From Ardenticatenaceae bacterium (GTDB lineage Bacteria; Chloroflexota; Anaerolineae; Promineifilales; Promineifilaceae): a stretch of 64,000 bases of DNA. Within the stretch, counting starts at the first letter, position 1. Each line of letters opens with the position of its first letter. Location of the stretch: NCBI GenBank assembly GCA_020634395.1, contig JACKBU010000010.1, positions 62,001-126,000 of the forward strand, read 5' to 3'. The position numbers and the translations under genes were made by a program. The notes under the pieces were generated by a model. The model had not been told where the DNA came from and made no database searches. It saw nothing but the letters and a program-made list of their open reading frames with translations. Positions 15,120 to 24,156 of the stretch are shown in pieces.

Positions 15120-16448
15120 ATGAGCTTCAAACAAATCGGCCGATACGAAATAATCCGCGAGATCGGGCGTGGCGGCATGGCCACCGTCTACCTCGGGCAC
15201 GACCTCTCGTTTCAGCGCGATGTGGCTATCAAGCTGCTGCCGCCCCAATTCAGCCACGATCCGACATTTCATGAGCGCTTCAATCAGGAAGCCCATACCC
15301 TGGCGCAACTGGAACACAATGCCGTGGTCCCCGTTTATGATTATGGCGAGGAAGGGGATTGGCCTTATTTGGTGATGCGCTACATGGCGGGCGGTTCCCT
15401 GGCCGATCGCCTCAAAAGCGGGCCGCTTTCGCTGGAAAAAGCCACCAACGTCACGCAGCGCATGGGGGCGGCCCTGGATAAGGCCCACAAACTAAAATTC
15501 ATCCACCGCGACCTGAAACCCGGCAACGTTCTCTTCGACGAAGAGGATTACGCCTACCTGGCCGACTTTGGCATTGTGCGTCTGGCCGAATCGACCCACA
15601 CCGTCACGATGATCGGCACGCCCGACTACATGACGCCGGAACAGATCCGCGGCCTGGACATCGATTGTCGCAGCGATATCTACCAGCTTGGCATCCTGCT
15701 GTTTGAGATGCTGGCCGGGCAAAAGCCGTTTGTGGCCAATGACACGGCCGCCCTGATGTACAAACACGCCCATGATCCAGTTCCCGACGTGCGTGAGTGG
15801 AACAAAGAACTGCCGGATGGCTGCGCAGTGGTGATTCGCCGGGCAATGGCTAAAGATCCGGCCGACCGTTATGATTCGGCCGGGGAAATGGCGGCTGCGC
15901 TGACGCAGTATCTGACGCGCACGCAGTCCCCCACCGTCCGATTGGAAGCCACCAAACGGCCGCGCCCGGAGCGGGAAACGGCCGTTTCCCCCCACACTCC
16001 CCAAGGCCCGCACGTCGTTTCCGCCTCTCTGGAGCATGCATACAGCCGGCCCAAGCGTGAAAAACGGCCGTCGTCTCCCGCCGCTGCAGAACTGCCAGCC
16101 AAACGCCCGGCCACGCCCTGGATACGCTGGATCTTTGCCACAGTGGCCGGTTTCGTATTGGGCTTTGTGGCTCTGTTTCCCCTTTATGGGGGATGGAGTT
16201 CCTCCAATCTGGTAAACGGCGCGATTTTCGGCCTGGTGGCAAGCTTCTTCCAGTGGCTCGTCCTGCGCCGCCGGATCAACAGGGCCTTTACCTGGATGCT
16301 GACTAACATGGCCGTCTTTGCCATTTTCTTTGTCGTTACCGACGTGGCCAGCTCGGATATGCCTGTTTTGTTCCTTCTGTTTGCCGTTGTCCTTATTATG
16401 ATGGGTATGGGCATCAGGCAGATGCGGCGATCGTCAATGCAGCTATAA
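15120..16448 (+). CDS. Membrane-bound Ser/Thr protein kinase (PknB-like)
   Basis: This is a 442-residue Hanks-type kinase. Residues 8-265 hold the complete catalytic domain: glycine loop IGRGGMATVY, the lysine in VAIKLLP, the catalytic loop IHRDLKPGNVLF, DFG in LADFGIVRL, and the APE-equivalent TPDYMTPEQIRG. A basic, proline-rich linker follows (about 270-325). Four hydrophobic segments then replace the usual single helix and PASTA repeats (IFATVAGFVLGFVALFPLY, IFGLVASFFQWLVL, MLTNMAVFAIFFVV, VLFLLFAVVLIMMGMG). The kinase domain would therefore face the cytoplasm from a polytopic anchor without an extracellular sensor. A GGAGA ribosome site lies before the ATG. The substrate is unknown. Confidence 0.92.
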   Translation: MSFKQIGRYEIIREIGRGGMATVYLGHDLSFQRDVAIKLLPPQFSHDPTFHERFNQEAHTLAQLEHNAVVPVYDYGEEGDWPYLVMRYMAGGSLADRLKSGPLSLEKATNVTQRMGAALDKAHKLKFIHRDLKPGNVLFDEEDYAYLADFGIVRLAESTHTVTMIGTPDYMTPEQIRGLDIDCRSDIYQLGILLFEMLAGQKPFVANDTAALMYKHAHDPVPDVREWNKELPDGCAVVIRRAMAKDPADRYDSAGEMAAALTQYLTRTQSPTVRLEATKRPRPERETAVSPHTPQGPHVVSASLEHAYSRPKREKRPSSPAAAELPAKRPATPWIRWIFATVAGFVLGFVALFPLYGGWSSSNLVNGAIFGLVASFFQWLVLRRRINRAFTWMLTNMAVFAIFFVVTDVASSDMPVLFLLFAVVLIMMGMGIRQMRRSSMQL

Positions 16449-16512
16449 TGGAGGCGCGGCGCAAAACGGCCGTTAACCATGCTTCATATCATACGAAGGA
16501 CTGGCAGATTCT

Positions 16513-18201
16513 ATGACCACCGACGATAAAAAAATCATCTACTCTATGCTGGGCGTGGGCAAAATTGTCCCGCCCAATAAACAAATCCTCAAAGACATCT
16601 CGCTCTCTTACTTTTACGGCGCGAAGATTGGCGTGCTGGGCCTGAACGGCGCGGGTAAATCCACCCTGCTGCGGATTATGGCAGGGGTGGATAAGGACTT
16701 TGTGGGGGAAACGGCCGTTTCCCCCGGCTACACCATCGGCTACTTAGAGCAAGAACCCCTGCTCGACGAAGCCCGCACCGTGCGTGAAGTCGTCGAAGAG
16801 GGCGCGCAAGAAGTCGTGGATGCCCTGCGCCAGTTCGACGAAATCAACCTGAAATTCGGCGAACCTCTCACCGACGACGAGATGAATGATCTCATTGAGG
16901 AACAGGGCCGCCTGCAAGACCAACTCGACCATATGGACGCCTGGAACCTGGACAACCGCCTGGAACTGGCGATGGACGCCCTGCGCACGCCGCCCGGCGA
17001 CACCCCGGTCTCCGTCCTCTCCGGCGGCGAGCGGCGGCGCGTGGCCCTCTGCCGCCTCCTGTTGCAGCAGCCCGACATCCTCCTGCTGGACGAACCCACC
17101 AACCACCTCGACGCCGAATCCGTCGCCTGGCTAGAGCGCCACTTGCAGCAGTACCCCGGCACCGTCATCGCCGTCACCCACGACCGCTACTTTCTGGACA
17201 ACGTCGCCGGATGGATTTTGGAGCTGGATCGCGGCTATGGCATCCCCTGGAAAGGCAACTACTCCTCCTGGCTGCAGCAAAAACAAGACCGCCTGCTGCG
17301 CGAAGAAAAGAAAGAATCGGCCCGCATAAAAACCTTGCAGCGCGAGCTGGACTGGGTCAATATGTCGGCCAAAGGACAGCGCGCCAAATCCAAAGCGCGC
17401 ATCTCCCGCTATAACGAGCTGCTCAACCAGGACGTGGAACGCGCCAACGAAGAGCGCGAAATCTTCATCCCGCCCGGCCCGCGCCTGGGCAACATTGTGA
17501 TTCAGGCCGATGACCTCAAAAAAGGCTACGGCAACACTCTCCTCTACGAAGACCTCAGCTTCGACATCCCGCCGGGAGCCATCGTCGGCGTGATTGGGCC
17601 CAACGGGGCCGGCAAAACCACCCTCTTCCGCCTCATCGTCGGCCAGGAGCAGCCCGATGACGGCACGCTGCGCGTCGGCGACACCGTGCAGTTGGCCTAC
17701 GTAGACCAGAGCCGCGACACCCTGGACCCCAACAAAACCGTCTGGCAAGAAATTTCGGATGGCGAGGAATCCCTCAACCTGGGCCACCGGCGCGTCAACT
17801 CGCGTGCCTTTGTCGCCCGCTTCAACTTCCCCGGCAGCGACCAGCAGAAAAAAGTGGGCGACCTGTCCGGCGGCGAGCGCAACCGCGTTCATCTGGCCAA
17901 GATGCTCAAATCCGGGGCCAACGTCCTGCTGCTGGACGAACCGACCAACGACCTGGACGTGAACACCCTACGCGCCCTGGAAGACGCTTTGGACAGCTTC
18001 GCCGGTTCGGCCGTCATCATCTCCCATGATCGCTGGTTCCTGAACCGCATCGCCACCCACATTCTGGCCTTTGAAGGCGACAGCGAAGTACGCTGGTTCA
18101 TCGGCAATTACGACGCCTACGAAGAAGACCGCCGCGCGCGCCTGGGCGCCACCGCCGACCGCCCACACCGCATCAGCTACCGCAAGCTGACGAGGGATTA
18201 A
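16513..18201 (+). CDS. ettA: ABC-F translational throttle EttA
   Basis: This 562-residue protein has two ABC domains and no membrane segments. Domain 1 has Walker A GLNGAGKSTLL, signature LSGGERRRVAL and Walker B ILLLDEPTNHLD. Domain 2 has GPNGAGKTTLF, LSGGERNRVHL and VLLLDEPTNDLD. The arm and the P-site tRNA interaction linker lie between them (KESARIKTLQRELDWVNMSA). Length and the ending HRISYRKLTRD are characteristic of EttA, which binds the ribosomal E site and gates the first elongation step according to ATP/ADP. It is four bases before the DUF89 gene, so the two are probably cotranscribed. No ACGGCCGT copy lies in the last 1480 bases of the gene. Confidence 0.95.
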   Translation: MTTDDKKIIYSMLGVGKIVPPNKQILKDISLSYFYGAKIGVLGLNGAGKSTLLRIMAGVDKDFVGETAVSPGYTIGYLEQEPLLDEARTVREVVEEGAQEVVDALRQFDEINLKFGEPLTDDEMNDLIEEQGRLQDQLDHMDAWNLDNRLELAMDALRTPPGDTPVSVLSGGERRRVALCRLLLQQPDILLLDEPTNHLDAESVAWLERHLQQYPGTVIAVTHDRYFLDNVAGWILELDRGYGIPWKGNYSSWLQQKQDRLLREEKKESARIKTLQRELDWVNMSAKGQRAKSKARISRYNELLNQDVERANEEREIFIPPGPRLGNIVIQADDLKKGYGNTLLYEDLSFDIPPGAIVGVIGPNGAGKTTLFRLIVGQEQPDDGTLRVGDTVQLAYVDQSRDTLDPNKTVWQEISDGEESLNLGHRRVNSRAFVARFNFPGSDQQKKVGDLSGGERNRVHLAKMLKSGANVLLLDEPTNDLDVNTLRALEDALDSFAGSAVIISHDRWFLNRIATHILAFEGDSEVRWFIGNYDAYEEDRRARLGATADRPHRISYRKLTRD

Positions 18202-18204
18202 ACG

Positions 18205-19434
18205 ATGCCAGATCAGCGCTTGCCCGCTTTACCCCTTCCGGCGCCGCTGCGCGGTTCGGAAACGGGGTCGTTTACCCATTATTCGATTGCCGTGCGCCTG
18301 CCGGACATTGGGCGGCGCATTGTGGCCGAGAACAACTTTCGTTCGCACATCGCGGCTGACATCCAGGCTCTGATCGAGGAAATCCCCAACGGCGCTATTC
18401 GCCCGTTGTTTGACCACGATGCCCCAGATGCAGGCGACTGGCGGCAATACTGCCTGCCTTATCTGGGGCAGTCCTGGCTGCAAGCGCCCTGGTTTTTTGT
18501 GGAAACGTATTTTTACCGGCGGGTGCTGGAAGCGACACAGTATTTTGAGCAGGGGGCGGCCACGGCCGTTTACGATCCCTTTGCCCGGCAGAAAAAACAA
18601 GGCCTGCTCAGCTCGCGGGCGGTTACGCGCGACTTGTGTGCGGCAGTGAACCGCTGGCTGGGCCATCCGGCCGCTCGCCGGGATGCGCTGCATCACCTTC
18701 TGTCGGTGGCTTTGTGGGGCAACCAGGCCGATTTAAGCATGTGGCCGGCCGACAGCGATGACAATCCCTCACATGGGGAAGAGGAGCGCCGGGAACACCT
18801 GCTGCTGGATGAGTCCACGGCCGTTATTGACCATTTGCTCGCCCCCGACCGCCCTATACGCCTGGATTTGATTGCCGACAATGCCGGGTTCGAACTGGTA
18901 GGCGATTTGTGCCTGCTGGATTATGCCTTGCACAGCGATACGGCAGAGTCCGTTACCCTGCACCTGAAATCTCATCCCACTTTCGTCTCCGACGCCACGC
19001 CCACCGACGTGCGGCAGACCATCACCTACCTGGCTCAGGCCGATGACCCGGAGATGAAGACGGTGGGCGGACGCCTGCAAGCAGCCCTGGATGACGGCCG
19101 TCTCCAACTGCGCGACCATCTCTTCTGGACTTCGCCGCTGGCGATGTGGGAAATGCCTGCCAGCCTGGCAGCCGACTTGCAAGCCGCTCACCTGGTTATC
19201 AGCAAGGGAGATGCCAACTACCGGCGCCTGCTGGGCGACCGGCATTGGGCTTTCGACACGCCGTTTGCCGACGTCGTGGCTTATTTCCCCGCTTCCCTGC
19301 TGGCGCTGCGCACGCTCAAATCGGAAGTCGTGGTGGGCTTAGCGCCAGACCTGATTGCCGCCATGCCACAGCGTGATCCGGACTGGTTGATTAACGGCCG
19401 TTGGGGACTGATCCAATTCGCCCCCCTCGCCTGA
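18205..19434 (+). CDS. DUF89 / ARMT1-like damage-control phosphatase
   Basis: This 409-residue protein resembles the DUF89 metal-dependent phosphatases, which remove phosphate from damaged or over-abundant phosphometabolites; the human homologue ARMT1 was also reported as a carboxyl methyltransferase. Diagnostic blocks are LPYLGQSWLQAPWFFVETYF, the metal-site motif DNAGFELVGDLCLLDY, LHLKSHPTFVSDAT, and SKGDANYRRLLGDRHW. The protein is cytoplasmic. It follows ettA by three bases and ends one base before a convergent small gene. The physiological substrate cannot be read from the sequence. Confidence 0.88.
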   Translation: MPDQRLPALPLPAPLRGSETGSFTHYSIAVRLPDIGRRIVAENNFRSHIAADIQALIEEIPNGAIRPLFDHDAPDAGDWRQYCLPYLGQSWLQAPWFFVETYFYRRVLEATQYFEQGAATAVYDPFARQKKQGLLSSRAVTRDLCAAVNRWLGHPAARRDALHHLLSVALWGNQADLSMWPADSDDNPSHGEEERREHLLLDESTAVIDHLLAPDRPIRLDLIADNAGFELVGDLCLLDYALHSDTAESVTLHLKSHPTFVSDATPTDVRQTITYLAQADDPEMKTVGGRLQAALDDGRLQLRDHLFWTSPLAMWEMPASLAADLQAAHLVISKGDANYRRLLGDRHWAFDTPFADVVAYFPASLLALRTLKSEVVVGLAPDLIAAMPQRDPDWLINGRWGLIQFAPLA

Positions 19435-19435
19435 T

Positions 19436-19636
19436 CTAGGCCAGAGGACCGGTCGTTACATCCTTTCCGTAAGGAATTTTTGCCGCCAGCCGGCTGGGAT
19501 TGTGGATTAAAATGGGCAGACACTGCGCACAAATCCATACCTGGCGTCCGCGAAAGTTTAACGACACTAACGGAACTTCATAGTCAGAACGATGGCAATA
19601 CAAACACTGGACTTTTTTTTGATTTTCTTCTGGCAT
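19436..19636 (-). CDS. Small zinc-ribbon protein
   Basis: This 66-residue protein has two CxxC knuckles (CLYCHRSD and CAQCLPIL) that should bind one zinc. The segment between them, VPLVSLNFRGRQVWI, is typical of small ribbons found in Chloroflexota, but I know no function. An AGGAG ten bases before the ATG at 19636 decides the start; the ATG 18 bases upstream would overlap that site. It converges on the DUF89 gene with one base between the stops and no terminator. Confidence 0.75.
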   Translation of the reverse strand: MPEENQKKVQCLYCHRSDYEVPLVSLNFRGRQVWICAQCLPILIHNPSRLAAKIPYGKDVTTGPLA

Positions 19637-19702
19637 CCCTCGGAAACTCCTCATACTGGCTTTGAATACAATTTCTTCCCGGCTCCACCGGATCCATAGA
19701 CA

Positions 19703-20497
19703 TCAAATAATTCTGGTCTCCAGTAAAATATTAACCTGTGTGCTTTGCAAGTGATGTGGGTCAAATCCCAGACCACGCCAGCGGGCAGGCGATTGATGAG
19801 CAGCTACGGCCGTTTGCGCCACCGCCAGACCCAAATCATAGACGGCCGCCTCATCCGCCAAGAACCACTGCAGCGGCGCGCCATGAGCGGCAAATCGCTG
19901 GCGCGCCGATGTGCTAAATTCTTCAGTCAATACATCCAGGGCAAAGGTCGCTCCCGGAAAATGGCGCGACAGCATTTGGAACAGGGCCGCAACTTCCGCT
20001 GGAGCTAGAAAAAACAGCACGCCTTCGGCAATGAACAAGATGTCGGCAGCCGGAACGGCCGTCATCTCCCCCGTCCAGGCCTCATCCAACATGGAAAACG
20101 GCAAGAAGCGATGCTGCGCGGTTTCCACGTCTACCAGCCGCCGGACGGCAATGGCCTCCGGCAAATCCAGCTCCCACCACAAGGCTCGCTCAACTCCCAG
20201 GCGAGCAAAGCGGGTAGACAACCCTGCGCCCAATTCCACCACGATTGGCCGCTGGCGGGCAGCCAGGAAACGCTGTGTCACGTCGTCGAAAAACCGGGCG
20301 CGCACGGCCGTGCCCAACTGGAAAACCGGCGAATACAGCGCCTCCAGCGCCTGGCGCGCCGCTTCCGGCTGCGGAATCTGTTCATACCACTGGGCGGCCA
20401 ATGGGTCGGCGAACAGGTGGTCGGCACGGCCGTCTTCCTCGGCCCGGGCGCGCAGCGTAAAAAGCAGTGTGCCCGTCAGACCAGACAGCTCAACCAT
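19703..20497 (-). CDS. Class I SAM methyltransferase, LCM/O-methyltransferase type
   Basis: This 264-residue protein resembles the leucine-carboxyl-methyltransferase-like O-methyltransferases (Tcmp/PPM type). Features are LRARAEEDGRADHLFADPLA near the N-terminus, the SAM-binding VVELGAGLSTRFARLG, the acidic residue block ALWWELDLPEAI, and ADILFIAEGVLFFL. Bacterial members methylate small molecules or polyketides; the substrate here is unknown. I chose the ATG at 20497, seven bases after GGGAG; it overlaps the end of the lipocalin-like gene by eight bases, so the two are translationally coupled. Confidence 0.85.
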   Translation of the reverse strand: MVELSGLTGTLLFTLRARAEEDGRADHLFADPLAAQWYEQIPQPEAARQALEALYSPVFQLGTAVRARFFDDVTQRFLAARQRPIVVELGAGLSTRFARLGVERALWWELDLPEAIAVRRLVDVETAQHRFLPFSMLDEAWTGEMTAVPAADILFIAEGVLFFLAPAEVAALFQMLSRHFPGATFALDVLTEEFSTSARQRFAAHGAPLQWFLADEAAVYDLGLAVAQTAVAAHQSPARWRGLGFDPHHLQSTQVNILLETRII

Positions 20498-20993
20498 CGA
20501 GCCGCTCCCAGACCAGTTTTCCCACAACCGGAGCATCCGCCGGTCCCATGGGCGGCGTGGTCAGTATCAACAAACGGCCGTCGGAGGAAAATTCATAAAA
20601 ACGGATCAGCTCCTTCCCCACCCAATTCGGCAGCAGGCTGCCCTGCACACGGTGTGTGATCTGGCGCGCCTCGGCGTCGATGGTGTAGGTGCCAAAGTAC
20701 GCTGTGTAACCATCGAAGGCGGCTTTTAGATGGGCAACGGCCGTGTCCGACATAGCGCCAGCGTGCAAACGCGGCCGGTCCGGGCGCATAAGCTGCGCCG
20801 CCATGTAACCGTGCGCATCGTAGTAAATCTGCCCCTGCGGCTCGTCACCCAACGGAAACACGGAGCGCCCGTCACTCTGTTCAAACTCCGACGAAAGCAG
20901 CCGCCAGACGCCAACAAAGAGTGCCTGAACCTGGTCAGGCTTATGTACGGCTTCGCTCTTAGCCGGGGAAGATGTGGGCTCGGGTTCGTTCAC
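20490..20993 (-). CDS. Lipocalin-like domain protein
   Basis: This 167-residue protein is of the lipocalin-like beta-barrel family (Pfam Lipocalin_5). Residues about 24-165 show the fold markers FVGVWRLLSSEFEQSDGR, then GQIYYDAHGYMAAQLMRP and AYFGTYTIDAEARQITHRVQ. There is no signal peptide, so it is cytoplasmic. A GTG at 20993 is used as start with no clear ribosome site, so the first 15-20 residues are uncertain. It overlaps the methyltransferase gene; the pair may bind and then methylate a hydrophobic small molecule, but that is only a guess from context. Confidence 0.8.
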   Translation of the reverse strand: MNEPEPTSSPAKSEAVHKPDQVQALFVGVWRLLSSEFEQSDGRSVFPLGDEPQGQIYYDAHGYMAAQLMRPDRPRLHAGAMSDTAVAHLKAAFDGYTAYFGTYTIDAEARQITHRVQGSLLPNWVGKELIRFYEFSSDGRLLILTTPPMGPADAPVVGKLVWERLDG

Positions 20994-21021
20994 GGCGTTA
21001 CAGCAACCGGAATTTAGGAGC

Positions 21022-22179
21022 TTATGACTGCATTTTTAGCGCCCGGCCGTAAGCCAGTTTGACGGCATCGGTGTAAGCCGGATCTTTAACCGCCATCCCC
21101 AAAATGCGCCGTGCTTTCTCGAAATCGCCCTTTAGCAAGTAGAGTCGCCCGAGGATGAAATACACGGCCGTCATGCGCAGGCCCCCCCGCACAGCCCTTT
21201 CGTAACAGGCAATCGCTTCATCAGCCTGATCGCGGCTCTCAAAATCCATCGCCTGGCCGATCAGCGCATCGCGCTCCAGCTTGCTGATTCCTGTTTTGCG
21301 CGTGACAGCCATGTCGGAGCCATTTTCCTCGCGGAAAATTTCTTCCGCCAACTGCTCACTGGCCAGCCGGACAGCCACGTCAACCGGGTCGGTACTGGGC
21401 CGGGCGGCGGGTGCCTCCGCCTTTTTCTGGCGCGCCTCAGCTTCAAAAATGGCCGCCATCTGCCGCACGGTTTCGGTCAACGCATCGGCTTCGGCCTGCT
21501 CTTCAGCCGAGAGGCCGGGCACTTCGATTTCTTCCGGTTCCGGCTCGCTAAAACCGGCTTCGCCATGGCGAATAAGATCGATAGCCGTCAGGACATCCTG
21601 GTTGCCGGGGTCCAGGCGCAAGGCGGCCTGGCACATCTGGTAGGCTTTCACGTTATCGTTTTGGGCCTGCAAAATGCGGGCAATCGCCAGATATTCGCGC
21701 ACGGCTTCGCGCTTCTTATTTTGGCGCTGGAAAATCATGGCCAGACGCCGGTGGGGGCCAAGCAGACTGGAATCCAGGCGGATGGCCCGCTCCCAATGAC
21801 CAATCGCCTCTTCTAATTTACGCTGGCGCAGGAGTAATTCGCCCACGGCCGTATAGGTTTTGGCTGCTTCGGTTAATTGTCCCTGCCGTTCCTGGATATC
21901 GGCGACTTTTTTCAGGTAGTTGACGTCCCCATTGGAATATTTGGCTGCCAGCTTATAACATTCCAACGCCCGATCGAGCTGTTTAAGCCCCAGGCACGCT
22001 TCTCCCAGGCCAGCGTAAGGCGCCGGTTCCTTGGGAAACTCGCTGGCGGCCGCACGATAGGCATTAAAAGCCTCGGACCACAGCGCTTTAGAACTGTACA
22101 TTGCCCCGCGTTTCAGGGCTTCTTCATACCGCGGACGATTATGGGCCACTGCATACTCCAAGGTAACATAATTCGGCAA
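21022..22179 (-). CDS. Tetratricopeptide repeat protein
   Basis: This 385-residue protein is mostly TPR helices. N-terminal repeats run from about residue 10 to 195 (APYAGLGEACLGLKQLDRAL, then KTYTAVGELLLRQRKLEEAI and GPHRRLAMIFQRQNKKREAV). An acidic, Glu/Pro-rich linker occupies about 205-285, and a C-terminal pair of repeats includes ACYERAVRGGLRMTAVYFIL. No membrane segment or catalytic motif is seen, so it is probably a scaffold. The predicted start is TTG at 22179 without a visible ribosome site, so the N-terminus is uncertain. It lies between the lipocalin-like gene and comM on the same strand. Confidence 0.85.
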   Translation of the reverse strand: MPNYVTLEYAVAHNRPRYEEALKRGAMYSSKALWSEAFNAYRAAASEFPKEPAPYAGLGEACLGLKQLDRALECYKLAAKYSNGDVNYLKKVADIQERQGQLTEAAKTYTAVGELLLRQRKLEEAIGHWERAIRLDSSLLGPHRRLAMIFQRQNKKREAVREYLAIARILQAQNDNVKAYQMCQAALRLDPGNQDVLTAIDLIRHGEAGFSEPEPEEIEVPGLSAEEQAEADALTETVRQMAAIFEAEARQKKAEAPAARPSTDPVDVAVRLASEQLAEEIFREENGSDMAVTRKTGISKLERDALIGQAMDFESRDQADEAIACYERAVRGGLRMTAVYFILGRLYLLKGDFEKARRILGMAVKDPAYTDAVKLAYGRALKMQS

Positions 22180-22257
22180 AACGTATTGTTAAAAATATAC
22201 CAGAGCGGGCTTCTGATCAAGTGGACAATAGGACTAATTATCCGCTCGGTTGCTAGT

Positions 22258-23787
22258 CTACACGTTGCGCGGTCGGTACTGGAGGGCTTCAGCCAGGTGG
22301 GCAGGCTGGATCTGGTCAGCCGCAGCCAGGTCGGCGATGGTACGCGCGACTTTGAGCACGCGGTGGAAAGCGCGGGCGCTGAGACCCATCTGGGACATGG
22401 CGCTTTTCATCAACCGCTTACCCGTCTCATCGAGCACGCAAATGGCCCGCACTTCGCTCGGTCCCATGTCGGCGTTGCCAAAGAGGCCATTTTCGCGGAA
22501 ACGTTCCGCCTGGCAGAGACGCGCGGCTTCTACGCGCTGCCGCACCTGCTCCGAAGATTCGCCACGGCGCACGGCCGTTAGCTTTTCAAAATCCACCCGC
22601 GGCACGTCCACATGCAGATCGATGCGGTCCATCAAGGGGCCGGAAATGCGCTTTTGGTAACGGGTGATCATGGCATTGGAACAGGTGCAGGCGTGTACGG
22701 GATCGCCAAAGTAGCCGCAGGGGCAGGGGTTTTGTGCCGCCACCAGCATGAAATTGGCCGGGTAGGTAACCGTGCCGCTGGCGCGGGAAATAGAGACTTC
22801 GCGCGGCAGCCCTTCCAGCGGCTGGCGCAGCACTTCGATGAGATTTTGGCCAAACTCGGGCAGCTCGTCCAGAAATAAAACGCCGCGATGGGCCAGGGAG
22901 ATTTCGCCGGGGCGCGGCCAGGCGCCGCCGCCTACCAGCCCGGCATAGCTGATGGTATGGTGGGGCGCGCGAAACGGCCGTTCCCGAATCAACGGTGTAT
23001 CGGCCGGCAGCAGACCGGCGACGCTGTAAATCTTGGTCACTTCCAGCGCCTCGTCGATGGTCATACGCGGCATAATGCCCGGCAGCGAACGGGCAATGAG
23101 GGTTTTGCCGGCTCCCGGCGGACCGGACATGAGGACGTTGTGGCCGCCGGCGGCGGCAATTTCCATAGCCCGCTTGACGTGCTCCTGCCCCATGATGTCG
23201 GCAAAATCCGCCGCATAGGTGACCTCGCCGGCGAACACTTTGTCCAGGTCAACAGCGAGGGGAGATAACGGCCGTAACCCCGTTAAATGCCCTACCAGAT
23301 CCGTCAGGCTGGCAACGGGCATCACTTCCACATCCGGCAGCAGGCCCGCTTCGGGCGCGTCCACGGCTGGCACAAACACACGCTCAAACCCCTGTGCCCG
23401 CGCCAGAGCCGTCATCGGCAAAATACCTTTGGTATGGCGCGTGGTGCCATCCAGCGACAACTCTCCGATGAATAATGCGCCGTCCAACTTATCCGGCCAG
23501 ATTTGCTGCGAAGCTGCCAGGACGCCTACAGCGATAGGCAAATCATAGGCCGGCCCCTCTTTGCGCAGATCGGCCGGGGCCAGGTTAACGGTGATCCGCT
23601 TGTTGGCCGGAAAATCCAGACCGCTGTTCTTAATGGCCGAGTGCACCCGGTCGCGGCTTTCCCGCACAGCCGCATCTGGCAAACCTACCAGGTTAAAGGC
23701 CGGCGCGCCGCGAATGATGTCTACCTCTACATCGACAATATCTGCTTCCAGGCCAACAATGGCACAACTCATCACCTTCGCCAACAT
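22258..23787 (-). CDS. comM: YifB/ComM-family Mg-chelatase-like AAA+ ATPase
   Basis: This 509-residue AAA+ protein has an N-terminal Lon-substrate-like fold (MLAKVMSCAIVGLEADIVDVE, here cut short; then AFNLVGLPDAAVRESRDRV). Its Mg-chelatase-type AAA core has Walker A GPPGAGKTLIARS, Walker B LFLDELPEF, and the C-terminal Mg_chelatase_C block SARAFHRVLKVARTIADL. In naturally competent bacteria ComM is a hexameric helicase that extends branch migration during transformation. A zinc-like Cys patch (NPCPCGYFGD...CTCS) is normal for the family. AGGAG lies seven bases before the ATG. No other competence gene is in the window apart from the distant prepilin peptidase. Confidence 0.95.
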   Translation of the reverse strand: MLAKVMSCAIVGLEADIVDVEVDIIRGAPAFNLVGLPDAAVRESRDRVHSAIKNSGLDFPANKRITVNLAPADLRKEGPAYDLPIAVGVLAASQQIWPDKLDGALFIGELSLDGTTRHTKGILPMTALARAQGFERVFVPAVDAPEAGLLPDVEVMPVASLTDLVGHLTGLRPLSPLAVDLDKVFAGEVTYAADFADIMGQEHVKRAMEIAAAGGHNVLMSGPPGAGKTLIARSLPGIMPRMTIDEALEVTKIYSVAGLLPADTPLIRERPFRAPHHTISYAGLVGGGAWPRPGEISLAHRGVLFLDELPEFGQNLIEVLRQPLEGLPREVSISRASGTVTYPANFMLVAAQNPCPCGYFGDPVHACTCSNAMITRYQKRISGPLMDRIDLHVDVPRVDFEKLTAVRRGESSEQVRQRVEAARLCQAERFRENGLFGNADMGPSEVRAICVLDETGKRLMKSAMSQMGLSARAFHRVLKVARTIADLAAADQIQPAHLAEALQYRPRNV

Positions 23788-23807
23788 AACCGACTCCTTG
23801 ATCAGCC

Positions 23808-24122
23808 TTACTTATCCTTGCTAAACAACAGCACTGCTACGATGAACAGAGTCGCAAACCCGACAAAAAAACCGCTCAGCACACCCAACCCCACGACCAG
23901 AGCCGCTCCGATTTTTCCTGTCAACACAAGAGAGACTACGATAGCGCACAATCCAGCCACCCCCAGACTGCCGGAGGCAATAAACATGCAGCCGGGCGGA
24001 CCATTCTCCGCGGGATTATCGCGCCGCTGGTTTACAAAATAGTCTAAAACCGCACCAACGATTGCGCTGGCCAGACCAATTCCCCCCCCGATGAGGAAGA
24101 AAGTCAGGTTATCAGTTGGCAA
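23808..24122 (-). CDS. Small hypothetical membrane protein
   Basis: This 104-residue protein has three predicted membrane helices: LTFFLIGGGIGLASAIVGAV, then FIASGSLGVAGLCAIVVSLV and GFFVGFATLFIVAVLLF. A short charged loop (NQRRDNPAENGPPG) separates the first two. I do not recognise a family. The only start that keeps the first helix is a TTG at 24122, preceded by GAGAGGG. It sits 20 bases upstream of comM on the same strand and is probably in that operon. Confidence 0.65.
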   Translation of the reverse strand: MPTDNLTFFLIGGGIGLASAIVGAVLDYFVNQRRDNPAENGPPGCMFIASGSLGVAGLCAIVVSLVLTGKIGAALVVGLGVLSGFFVGFATLFIVAVLLFSKDK

Positions 24123-24156
24123 TCTTCATGGCCCTCTCTTTTACTGGCAATATAGC

